Assembly (NCBI GenBank): GCA_964020085.1 | Contig: OZ026608.1 | Coordinates: forward strand, 4,345,390 to 4,409,389 | DNA length: 64,000 nt | Reading direction: 5' to 3' | From: Micromussa lordhowensis | Lineage: Eukaryota; Cnidaria; Anthozoa; Scleractinia; Lobophylliidae | Shown: positions 33,075-45,600 of the stretch, piece after piece | Position numbering within the stretch: the stretch's first letter is position 1 | Layout: every line of letters starts with the position of its first letter | Position numbers and translations under genes: made by a program | Notes under the pieces: generated by a model | Databases searched by the model: none | Told to the model about the DNA's origin: nothing | Seen by the model: only the letters and a program-made list of their open reading frames with translations

Positions 33075-36019
33075 TTTTGTGTGTTAAAAACAATATTGTA
33101 CTCATTCGCTGCTTTCATTTGTAACAATATAGTTTATATCACTCAAAAATAAAATACATATCTTCGCGCCACCGTTTATATCCTCATTTAAATAATGCTA
33201 ACAGTGCCCAGGAACTCAGAGTAAGCCACTGAGTAATTAATCTATGTTTTTTTACAGGTTATACTGTGACTATTGTATAAAATCTGCAGCTATTACAGCA
33301 GGAAGATGATCATAACTTTTCATTTACCCGTGATGAGCAAATGCCATCATTTAAGCAACAATTTATGTGGATAATACTATGTTGATATTTAACACAATCA
33401 AACTGCAAACACAATGCCACTAAATAAATGAAAATATCTTACACAGTTACACCTGGTTTTAATTAAAACCGACAAAATGCGTAAAATTTTAATGAAAATT
33501 TAGCAACGTATTATTCATGCTTAAGTTGCTAATGATGACGAACCAACAATAAACGCATGTTTCCAAATGGCGGCCATGTAATTAAAATAAAGTTGTATTA
33601 AAATTATTCGAAACACGAAGCAATATTATGGCGCTTCGGGCCTTCGGTCTACACTAGCGTTGTTTAGGACATATGACACGATAATAATACTCTTGCCAAT
33701 ATAGTTAAAATTAAAAATTGCTTGAGATTTTAGGAGTTTCGTGGCCAAGTTCAGTCGTTTAAATATCTTAACGTAAACATCGTTCACTCGTGTCAAAAAT
33801 GTGTCAAATACATGGTTGCAACCAATGTCTATCTTCATTGTTTTTAGCTTGAAAATAAAACTATTTTAGACTAGAATTGTTAATGTCTTACCTTACACAC
33901 TCTTCTTCCTCTTCCTTGCCACAAAAATCTCGAAAAGACCGTCAACATTTGTCAGTTTTGGGAGGTTAACATTGCGACCACAAGTACAACTACGACCACA
34001 ACGACCTTCGAGTCTACGAGACGCAAAACGCGTGTTGCAACAAACTAATTTTTGGCGCGAAAATTGCCCCGCGTTTTCCACTTCACAGCGGTCAAACACA
34101 AAAATTCAAAGCTACTTCCGGTCACGTCTCCACTTGTATTGAAGGGAAAATGTGCAAAACATTCTTTAAAAAAAAAAAAAAACGCTTTATAGAACGGCAA
34201 TGATAAGGTAGAACACGAACCGATAAATCAGGAAGAAAACAATAATCAAAATGGTTTGCTGTCGATTCCCAGGACCTGGGAAATTGCGATTGCTGGCGGG
34301 AGCCTTCTTTAGACCTTCTCACGCAGGGCGCTGCTATCAACAAAAAATAGTTCGAGATTAATCAACCAGGAAATCTTTTTCGAGAAGAAAAACCAGTATT
34401 GAGTTACTGGTCATTAGTGCAAATTTTAGTTAAAGAATATAGCCAATCAAATGACGTGTCCATAGAACACATTTTCCTCGCGCTCCGCCGCCTAAGAGTG
34501 ACAGGTGGATCTAGGAATGAGAAACAGGTCTAAATTGATAAGGGTAAGTGACGGACAATTATTTTTTTGAATCTGCTGAAATAAAATCGTGCTGGGGGAG
34601 CCATGGGAAAGAAAAAAAGTCGAGTAAGTGTTTTCTACCCTCCAGGTCCTGTGTTTGACTTTTGAAAATCATTCCTGCACAAGCTATTGCCCACCAATAA
34701 CTACAGCACAACCAAAAGGTTGGAAAAACGTTTCCTGCATGCCCCAGAAAATATCCCAACCCCCTACCCCCTCAAAAAAAAAATGGCCTGTCCCTAATAT
34801 TCTGGGAATCAATTTGGGCTCGTCACGCTATCTTTCCTACCTCACGTTCGCTGTGCAGGAGTGCGTGACGAGACGTAAGCACGAACCACGTGCTATAACC
34901 CTACTTTTACCGCAACTGACTCCTTCTAACCAAAGCTGGAAACAAATACGCGCTGTTTACACTGAATATCAATGAACTTTATTCAATCTACTAAACGTAA
35001 TACAACAACTGCACAGCTTTGAATGCTGTAACTTACGAAGGCTCGCTATAAGAGGGAGGGGGTGGGGGGTGCTTCTCAAAGTAGTACGTGACACTTCGGC
35101 AAAATTAGGAAATTTAAAGTAGCTTTTTTATTTAACAGTGCATAATTCAATAAATACTTTTATTCACACGTTACCGTTGATTTCAGAAACTAAGGTAGAA
35201 TTTCTAGACGCAATACCAGATAACCATTTGAATTGTCACACAACAGAACTCTCAGGAGGTTTTACGTGACGATCCGAGAAAGTGTCACACAGTGCTCAAA
35301 GTGAACTGGTGCGTGACCTGAAGCAGGAGACCCCCTTTATAGCGCGCCATCGTCTCTAATATCTTCAATTTTTCTGCAAATTGCTCGGCTTATCTACAAC
35401 GTATTTAACACTTCAGTCGTGTTCCATTTTCCGGATAAAGGCTCTGTCGTCTCGTTTTTGTATCGCTCGCTTTCCTCTTCGAGGGAAGTGCTATTATGGC
35501 GGCCAAGATCAATATTGATGCGCCTGAGCTGGTCACGGTAACGCTCTCGCTCGATGTTCTGCAAGTCGAGAGAAGAATATAAGAAAATGAGATGATATAT
35601 GTAGAAAGAAAATGAGGATAGACTTGAAAAAAAAACATGAATGCGTTATAAGTTGAATGTATCCTGATGCAAGGGGGCGGGGGATGTACTCCCAGAAAAA
35701 TTGGGTGGGGGTGTACAGCCCGCTTCCCCTTATCGATACCCCATTTCTCCAAAACGGCAAAAAATTACTCCCTTTGGGGCTGCACATACCCATACATCCC
35801 ATATTGGGGAGTCCAACTTCTTCAAGATTGGTTTGGGCCACCAACATGGCCGTCGTTTCATAATTTAGGGACACCAATATGGTTGCTGTGACGTCAAGTG
35901 AAAACACTAGATACATCTAGAAATGCTAACGCTAAACACCAGACCAGTACACGCCGCTTGATTGCGATTGCGCAAAAAGACTCAAACGATTTTCTGTTAT
36001 GTGGTTCACTTATGATTTT
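33075..36019. other. Intergenic region downstream of the mosaic gene
   Basis: No confident gene. A minus-strand frame at 33,893-34,099 (MFDRCEVENAGQFSRQKL) ends near a donor-like AAG|GTAAGA and has locally raised CpG, so it might be a first exon of an unseen gene. Reading minus, AATAAA occurs at about 34,978-34,983, a possible polyadenylation signal for the mosaic gene. Positions 35,640-35,890 look like a dispersed repeat. Confidence 0.35.
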
Positions 36020-36615
36020 CTAATATTTTCTGTTACGTACCATTTCTTGATGTATCGCCCTGGCAATGCTACCCGCTCTGGCGACCAGGCTCCTGTACGT
36101 GCGAACGACATACACGTGCTTGTTTCTGTAGGTGAGTGGACGCAGGTATCTCTGGTCAACGTGACCAACGCCTACAATAAAGACCAATACGCCTTGGCGC
36201 CTGAACAGAGATGGAAGCCTGTTGATGATATAAGACGACCGTCCTGTCTGCCTGCCACTGACTACCACCACCAAAATCTTGCGGACGAACGAGTAGATGT
36301 TTCTCCTTGAGAAGAAGTAGCGCAGAGAAGATTGCAATCCAAGATCGACTCGTCTGCTGGCTTGGTTTGGAAAGCGGATGTAATTCAAGGCCCTTAGTAC
36401 CAAGCCCAAAGAGCTGTACTGGTTGAAACGCATGTGCAGGTGAGGGCGGCTGCCGTAGGTGGCGACTCCGATGTGCGATTGATGCTTGCCGATCGTGAAA
36501 CGCCCGGCGATCGACTTGATGAATGCTTTCTCAAGGTGGAAGTTTCGGCGACCAACGTAGCGAGAGCCGTCGATCAAGAACGCAATGTCAGCGGTAACAG
36601 GGATGTGGGATACTC
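36020..36615 (-). CDS. Mosaic gene, terminal exon: von Willebrand A domain
   Basis: Starts GVSHIPVTADIAFLIDGSRY and runs through IGVATYGSRPHLHMRF, VDLGLQSSLRYFF, ILVVVVSGRQTGRSS and VLVFIVGVGHV to a stop at 36,020-36,022. These are the beta1, beta2-3, alpha3, beta4 and beta5 elements of a VWA fold. The metal-binding MIDAS looks degenerate: DGSRY in place of DxSxS, RRVDLG where a Thr is normally found before D, and SGRQ in place of (T/S)DG. Acceptor TATATCCAG, phase 1. Confidence 0.8.
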
Positions 36616-39600
36616 CTGGATATACCATAACACGAGTTATTTTCAGGATATATATTGGTCACCAAAACTGACTTTTGACATGGGCACTCTCTGCGGAGTG
36701 AGGAATGATTTATTACATTTACTTACCACCTGCTGGTAACCTTGGTCGTCTGGTCGGCCTAATCGGGACTGGCCTCCTTATCGCTAAAGATAAAGAAACG
36801 CACAGGTTTTACATGGAAATTATGGTTACTAGTTGTTAGAACAAGTTGAGCTTGATTGAACAGTGTCTGGGTGTCAACTATCACGCGACAAAAATTTCGA
36901 GCTCATAATCTAATTGTCAAATATCATAGAGTAATATGAGGAAAATTAGAAAAAATATTTCAAAGCGTCTTGAAAGTAAAATAGGAAATACGGATCTGGA
37001 ATGGAAATGAAAATGTAACTTTGATAAAACTACACGTACGATCAAAATTGAATAGAAACAACAAGACTACTAAAAAACAATCAATCAATCTTTATTTGCA
37101 ATCAATTTTGCTCAAAATAAGAAATTACAACAATGAAAATATTAAAAATAAAAATTAGAGTACTAGCTGCCTGGAATAACCATAGGGGCTAGCGGAGCCA
37201 GGCAGCCAGTGTTTGTGAGAAATGTTAGAGTGACAGCCCGTTAACACCAAATATTCAACCTACTTGGCTACTTAGCTAGCTTGAAGTTGTTGTGTGTGAA
37301 CCTACTTTGCTTCCAGTTTCCTGCCACTGTTCTAATATTGGTTATATTTTAAACCAGTTTAACAAAGTAAGTTTATCTGGTGTAAACGGGTTTATCGCGT
37401 TCACACTGGGACAAAGATAACATGTCATGATCACTTACTAACGCAGTTGCCCCACTTCTTGTCTCGATCATAGTTTGGAGTCATGGCGCACCATGGTCGA
37501 CTGTGGCGAACCCTGGTACAACTGTTGTAACGACGGCCTCTATAGATGAACGGGAATGCACAGCAATGACGATCTGTCGTTCGCTTTCTGCAATAACCTG
37601 TTTGAACACAAATCAATAAACAATATCACCGTCAGTTGTATCGATATTGTGGTGAGGTGCCAGTAGAGTTTGGTTACAGAAAATTTAAAACTTTTGCTGG
37701 TCTTGTTTAGTAGTTTGATAACTACTTATAAACCGAGGGTGAAGTCTTTACGGAGGAGGCTCAAACCGAGACCTTGCCGTATTGATCAAGTGATAACGAC
37801 GTCAATACGGTATGGCCGAGGCTGAAAACTGTTCCGTAAAGACCGAGTGTTCGAGGTTAACAATTTGACTATATGACTTTTTGCTTTGGTTTTGCAAGCC
37901 CTTAATCGGCCCGTGGGCACTATGGGAAAATAAATCCCTATTATTAGCCAATCAGAGCGCGCGTTATATCGGCTATAAACTATGAACACAAGCCATATGA
38001 TATATTACGTTATAAAACCTACCGGATATTGAATAAACGTCGTTAGCCCATGGTCCTCCCTTGCCGTTCCTACATCGATTGGATCGTCCATACTTTCCGT
38101 AGGTCAAGTGAGCTCTTGGACCTGTAGCACACCATCCTTGATGCTGTACAGCGAACGCTTTGCAACCACGCCTTAGGGCAACCAAGGCGCATTTTTTAAT
38201 GGCGTCAGCTCGTCTTCGGTAATAGCCTTTGAGGATGACATCCTTTCCTTCGGCTGTTGGAATGGCCCGGCGACCCGTGTCTCTGAAACAGCCAAGTGTC
38301 TTGACTAAAGATAGGCACAAGAAATGTTAATAGTCATTTCGCTTAAGAAACGACGATGCAAAAAGCAGAAATGTTGGTCTTATATGATTTCATGTGGTGG
38401 AAGAATTAACTCGGCTAATACCTACCCACGACTCCGGTGGTAATTCGAATAGGTGGAGCTGTTGATAAAAAAAAGAACGAAGATATTTTTTTAAATATGT
38501 TTTGGTGTTTTATCCACACGTAAATGATAAAATAGATCGGCCATTTTAAGGAAAAAAGGAACGGTTCAAACTCTTTCGTAAGTGGACAATTTTTCGGCTT
38601 TTGATGGAACAACATACATTTATTGCAGCGCATGAAATATCTACATATCGCATAGGCAATGGCTAAAGATATTAACAACAATACGAAAAAGATACTTTTG
38701 GATAGAAACAAATTTAAAATAGATAAATAACTTAAGCGTGGAAGTGTTTAGCACTACTGCACTGATTGGGGACACGGAAACAAGCAAACAAATCTTGTAA
38801 ATTAAACAGAAACGTGTTAAAAATCCCAACTGGTGGGAGGCTAACCAGCTTGCTATTTAAAAAGCGTGGATGGGTTGAATATGGGACCACCAAACACAAA
38901 TCCATCTAGTGGCAGAAAGGACCATTTGAACTCGGGACTTACAGAACACAAATCCAGCGCCCTTAACCTTAAAGCCACGCTGCCTCCACTTACAGAAGTG
39001 GAAACATTATACCAGTAGAAAGTGTTAATTGGATTTAGTACAAATTCTTACATCGTCTTCCTCTGCAGTATCCCCAAGCCTGGCCTCTGCGATAGCCTGG
39101 CACGATTGGGCACCAGGGCCTTCTACTTCCACGTCTGCTGCAAGAGTATTGTTTGCGCCCGCGATAAACAAATGGAAACACGCAGCAGTGACCTTTAACA
39201 GTACGTTGGCGACACTTTCCTAAAAAGAGAAACAAAGGACATATTTAGCATTGAGTGCAACCGTGTCAGGGCAGAATAGAACGCATTAGACACTTTTTTA
39301 AATTCAGAAAGTACAAAGTCACCGAAATTCGATTTCAAGGAGTCGAAAACGTATCTGGGTCCTACAAAAAGCCAAGAATAATGGCACGAAAACGACAAAC
39401 GGACTTTTAACAGACCGACTTAATTTCACTAACTATACACGAACTTCCAACCAATTTGACTAATAAAAGACGGATCAAAACTGACCAGTGACTGATGACA
39501 AACTTTACACGAGTCCAACACGAGTCCAATACCATCATGGCTAAAGTGACGAATCACTTTTAAGGGACCAAACTTATAACATCCTCGACTGACTATTCAC

Positions 39601-42600
39601 TTGACTCTGAAGATGACTTCCGCTCAGGTTGTCGAAACGTCAGTCAACAACAACAGTTCTTCTCAGAACTATCCTCACCCGTACCGAACTACTGATACTC
39701 CTGGGTTCAAACCATTTACTACATTTACAATGGCTTGGTATTTTGGTATGGATTGAAAAGGAATTTATGGGTGCATTTAGGAAATAAACTGGACAACAGC
39801 AAACTCTCCAAGCATAACAATAAAAAACTCGCCAACAGCAACAAAAGGCAAACAAGAAATCTGAATCGACAAATAACACCTTGTCTCTGAGCATATTGTA
39901 AGAACAAAATACTAAGAGTGCTTTACAACAGCGAGCTTATAATCGAAAGCCGAGAAGATAATCTTTTTTAAGACTAAAGTCGCAGCTTTCATTCAAAGTG
40001 CGTGTGTGTTTGGGGAGGAGAGGGTAGGGGCACACTTGGAATGCTTCCTTTCGGGGAGAAGTTATTTTGGGAATTTTTCAGTGACTGGATGAAGAACAAC
40101 TCGGCGGGACCTGAGGAATTTAATATATTCACCTGTCACTCTGTAGACATCATTTGCCCACGGTCCTCCCTTGCCATTCCTACATCTGTTGGATTTTCCA
40201 TATCTTTTGAAGGTAAGGTGAGCCCGTGGTCCTGTTGCACACCATCCGCCATCCTGAACGGCAAACATCTTGTACCCCTGACTGGCGGCTACCAAGGCGC
40301 ATAAGTCGATGGCGTTTCTTCGTGTCTTGTAGTTTCCTCTTACAAGGCGGCTTCTACCATCCATTTGTGGAATGGCGCGGCGGGATGTGTCTCTGTAACA
40401 ACCGATTCTCTGGACTGACAAGAAAGATAACAGGCATTAAAAGAGAAAAAACAGAACATGCTAAAAGCAGAGCATGCAAAAAGATGATGAACCTTCAGTC
40501 CTGAAAGGAAGCACTTTTCTCTCAAGTCGGTCTAAGTTTTTTTTATTACCGCAATTTCGTCTTTGATATAATCTTTATCTTATAATTGTTTGTGTCTACT
40601 TTTCACATATTTATATTCTACTTTTATTTTTCATTGTGTTATTAGGGGGTGTCAATAAAGTTTGTATTGCATTGCATTGTATTGTGTTATATTGTATAGT
40701 ATTGCATTGCATTGCATTGTATTTCATTACATTGTATTGTATTGTGTTGTATTCTATTGCATTGCGTTGCATTGTATTGTGTTGTGTAGCATTGCATTAC
40801 ATTGCATTGTGTTGCATTGCATTGCATTCTGTTGTGTTGTGTTGCATTGCATTGTGTTGTATGGCATTGCATTGTATTGTAAGTGTAATCTGAGTTTCTT
40901 ACGTCTTCAAACAACTTACTCTTTATTGAAGGTGTAACTCTCTTAGGTCTTGCTGCAAGTAAAGAAGAAAAACAAGTTAAATCACAATAATTAACACGTG
41001 GACAACAAACAAGTCTTGGGAGGAAGTGAGAGCCCTGGCTAAGGATAGGGACAAGTGGAAGAAGAGTAGTGTGGCCTTATGCGCAACAGAGCGCGAAGAG
41101 GATAGGTGAGGTGAGGTGAACAACAAACAAAAACTTCGGTTACAGACATGGACCATTTATTTTCCACTATCTCACTTTTGTTTTAAACTGTTGGAACTTT
41201 GATAACTGGCTGCTTAATAAGGGTTGTAAGCTTAATAGGTAACAGCTAAATAGAGGTTCGACTGTAATCAGTGAAGTGAGTGTCTGTCTTCATTTATGCA
41301 ACTGACTGTCAGTGTCCAATAGGTAAACAACAGTGGTCTAATTCTTCGCCTACGATACAGAACCGCCCGGGTCTGTGATATTAATCCACTATACCATCGC
41401 ATACCTCCTCGTCCTCCACAATAACCATACAGTTTATCCACGTCATAGCTTGGAGTGATGGCGCACCATGGGCGTCCCCTGGAGTTGATTGCGGTGCAGC
41501 GGTTGTATCGTCTGCCGCGGTAAATAAACGGGAACACACAGCAATTTTGGCTTGTTGTTCTTGTTCTGCAGGAACCTGCCAGAGGAAAAATACCACAGCT
41601 TAGTCATGGTACTTTGAGTTATTTTGGCCACCTACGAAATTACCTTTAAATTGAAGGAAATCCGAAAATAATAGTTTAATAACATAGAAAAACAGCAACA
41701 ATAATAAACTATAGATGAAAAAGGATGGTCAAGGATGGAGCAGATTAACACGGATTACAACTGACGAACTTGAAACTTTTCAAGATGAAAAAGACGTGAC
41801 AACGCGGTACCCCTTAAAAGAATCCAGTTAAACCGTTCATAATCCTTCTCAATCTTCTCCAATCTCAAACATCCTTCTTCCTTTTTGCTTTCTTATAACC
41901 TGTTTGATGTTCTTTTGCCTCATCACAATACGAGTTTTCGGGTTTCCTTTGCTTGAAATATCAAAATTACATCAAACGTTATACTGGACAATATCTCGAG
42001 TTACTTACCTCTCAGAACGTAGACATCATTGGCCCAAGGTCCTCCCTTTCCATTCCTACATCTGTTAGATTTCCCGTATCTGCGATACGTAAGATGACCT
42101 CTCTTGGACGCAGCGCACCACCCCCCATGCTGCACTGCGAACACTCTATAGCCTCGTTTCTGTGCAGCCAGAGCGCATTTCCTTCTAGCATATCGTCTTC
42201 GGCGGTAATGTCCTCTTAAAAGACGACTTCGGCGCTCCAAGGGTGCTATGGCACGTCGGCCTGTGTCTCTATAGCAACCGATGTTCTTAGCTGTATAGGA
42301 GATTAACGAGATAGAAAATAAATTGATCCTTCATTATTGATAAGAAACCTTGCTGCACTACACTTAGATGAAAATGAAAATTGGCTGATTTTCGAACATC
42401 CCTTTCTATTAGCTGCGTTGAGCATTACATATACAATTTTTCTCTCTAATCATTTAATTCAATCACAAGACATACATAAGAAATACATTAGCAAACGATT
42501 TATACTACATTTGTTTTACAAAGATACATACCAGTCAATCCAATGGTGATTCTAACCACTCTTCCTGTAAACAAAGATAAAAGGAAAAAATAAGCAAGCA

Positions 42601-45600
42601 AACAATACAAGGAGATAAACATTGTTAAGTCCTCCATACAACAGGACAGAGTATTTCAGAGCAGAAAACCTAACCTGGTCGAACTGGTCTGACCGGTTTT
42701 ACAGGTTTAACTGGACGTCGTCCTGGAAGAGAAGAAAGTAGCATCAGTTCAGTACAGTATAGTATAGTACAGCTGTAACCCTAAAATTCATGATATCTTA
42801 CACCAAATTCCCTTTACTGGTCCCATGCATTCCTAATAGTTCTGGTTCAGAGAATTTAATTGTTCATCACGAGTTCAAATGTTGCTCAGTACTGCGCCCC
42901 GTTGGGTCTACATTGTAGATATACGTGATATGCTCCTGACAGTTGTCGATAAAAAATTGGTTTCGTTTTTAAATTTACCAATTCGTAGGTTGCCTGTACA
43001 ACTCAAATTCGACGGAAATGAATTGTCATCGACTCTATTTTGACCCAAGTTAACACTGAACTTCACGATGTTAACCCCATTTTGACTGTTCTTACCGGCA
43101 CAGTTGCCCCATTTCTTGTCTCGATCATAATTGCTTGTCAGGGCGCACCATGGCCGATTGTGGTTCTTTTTTGTGCAGCTGTTGTAACGACGGCCTTTGT
43201 AGATGAACGGGAATCTGCAGCAGTAACGTGACGTTGTTCGTTGTCGGCACCTCCCTATTTGCAGCGAAAATAAAATGGAAACAAGAGACATTGAGTATTT
43301 CTACATCTTTACTCGTCCTCGTTTGTATTCGGCAGGGAAAGGCAGTATTGCCGAGTGGTTTAGGGCGCTAGTCTTGTCATCAAGAAGTCTAGGTTTCAAG
43401 ACCATCACCCCGCTACAAACTGGATTGTTCTCAACTAAACTTGATTTAACCCCTAAAGCATGCTTTGTGAGAGCCTCAGGTAAAGGGTAAAGTCTGCATA
43501 CGAGCCAAGTGGTTCATCAGGCCGGAGCTTATCCCGGTTTCAGTAGCATGAAGCGACTAGGAGTATTTTTACTCCCCCTGGCTGCTAGTCCATCGCAGGG
43601 TTACCCCCAAGCATTATATTTGCCGGTACCCATTTATACACCTGAGTGGAGAGAGGCACCGTGAGAGTAAAGTGTCTTGCCCAAGAACACAACACAATGT
43701 CCCTGACCAGGGCTCGAGCCCGGAGTCAGCTCCGGAGTCAAGCGCACTTACCATGAGGCCACCTCGCCTCCCAGAAGAGAGAGAGAGCCTCAGCCCCCTA
43801 CTAATTGGAATTGTTTTTTAAAAATTAAATGCTGTTAAGAAGTCCTATTTCGATTGAAAGTAATTTTGAGCATCGAAAGCTCAACTGTTTTGCCTGATAT
43901 TGTCAATAGTTACCGGCCGATAACGCTAGAACCTATTTGATCTATATTTTAGACAATTCTCAAAGGCAATTGACTGAGATGCTTCTCTCACCTGATATTA
44001 AGTAAACGTCGTTAGCCCAAGGTCCTCCTTTGCCGTTCCGACATCGATTGGATCGTCCATACCGCCGGTAGGTCAGGTGAGCTTTTGGACCTGTCGCACA
44101 CCATCCTCCATGTTGTACAGCAAAGGCTTTGTGACGGCGCTTCAAGGAAACGAGGGCGCATTTATCAATAGCATCGACTCTTCTGCGGTACTGATCTCGA
44201 AGCAGGATGTCTGTACCATCAACTCCCGGAATGGCTCGACGACCAGTGTCTCGGAAACAACCGATGGATTTGACTGTGAGGGTAAGCAGATTCATTTGAA
44301 TAAGGCTAGAGCTCTTCAAATTCTATGACCTTTTCCATGACCTTTCCCATTTTTCCATGACCTTAAGTGTAGCTGTCACTTTCGCAAATTTTCAAAACTA
44401 TCCTCACATTTTTGGTAATCTCTGGCGTTCGCCAAACTGCGTGTATTTCAAATTGCCCTAAGAGCGTCTGTGTGGGAAGTTAATTGCTCGGTAACTCGCT
44501 ATTATTTAGTTGTTATATTAAGTTGTTCTTGTTTAACATCTGCAGCGATAAACGTACCAAACTTAACTACTATTTTCCATGACTTTCCATGACCAACAAT
44601 CAAATTCCATGACTTTCCAGGCCTGGGAAACGAAATTCTAAGATTCCATAACTTTCCAGGTTTTCAACAACCCGTCCGAACCCTGAGCTTTGAAACCACA
44701 GTTTCTTTGTGTTATCTACTATACATTTTGATAAATTTATACTCTTATTGGGACGATATGATCATTCAAAGTAATAGAACCAAATACAGACCACCTACCT
44801 AAAACTCCGGTTGTCACTCTAATTGGTTTAGCTGAAAACAAGAACGAAAAAGATTCCCTAAAACGTTTTAAATAAAAACGTAATTGAACTTAACAACGGA
44901 AGAGTGAAACGACAGACAGTCAGACAGAAAGACAGACAGACACACATATACAGACAGACCGACCGACCGACTGACCGACGACCGACTGTCAGTCAGTCAG
45001 TCAGACAGAAAGACAGACAGACTGACAGACAGACAGATTGACCGATAGATAGATCGATCGATAGACAGACAGACAGACTGACACCGACACACAGACATAC
45101 ACATAAAGAAACAAACAGGCAGGAATAGGGACAGAGAGAGAGACACACTGAGAGATACACAGACAGATAGACAAACGGACAAGTAGGCAAACAGACAGAC
45201 AGACCGACCGACCGACCAACCGACTGTCACTCAGTCAGCCAGACAGATAGACTGACAGACAGACAGATCGACCGATAGATCGATCGATCGATCGATAGAC
45301 AGACAGACAGACTGACAGACAGACAGAGAGACTGACACCGACACACAGACATACACATAAAGAAACAAACAGACAGGAATAGAGACAGAGAGAGACACAC
45401 ACTGAGAGACAGACACACAGACAGATAGACAAACGGAGAACAAGAAAAACAGAAAAACAGTCAAACTTACGCCTTCTTCCTCCCCTGCAGTACCCCCACA
45501 GTTTGTTCTTGTTAAAGTCAGGAGTGATGGCGCACCATTTCTGTCCTCGTCGATTTGTGGCGCAGCCGTTGTATCGGCGCCTGCGATACGTGAACGGTAC

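Noticed and set aside
35405..35916. Minus-strand frames near 35.5 kb as extra C-terminal exons of the mosaic gene
   Set aside because: No domain similarity, sequence looks like a dispersed repeat, and the VWA exon already has a stop.
36020..36045. GTACGT donor-like site near the end of the VWA exon
   Set aside because: It would give a phase-0 junction, unlike every other junction in this gene, and a stop follows in frame within a few codons.
40636..40937. Plus-strand frames rich in ALHCIVLYC
   Set aside because: Translation of the ATTGC/ATTGT pentamer array after a retroposon tail.
44993..45430. Minus-strand frames of repeated SVCLSVCL
   Set aside because: Translation of the (CAGA)n array in three frames at once.
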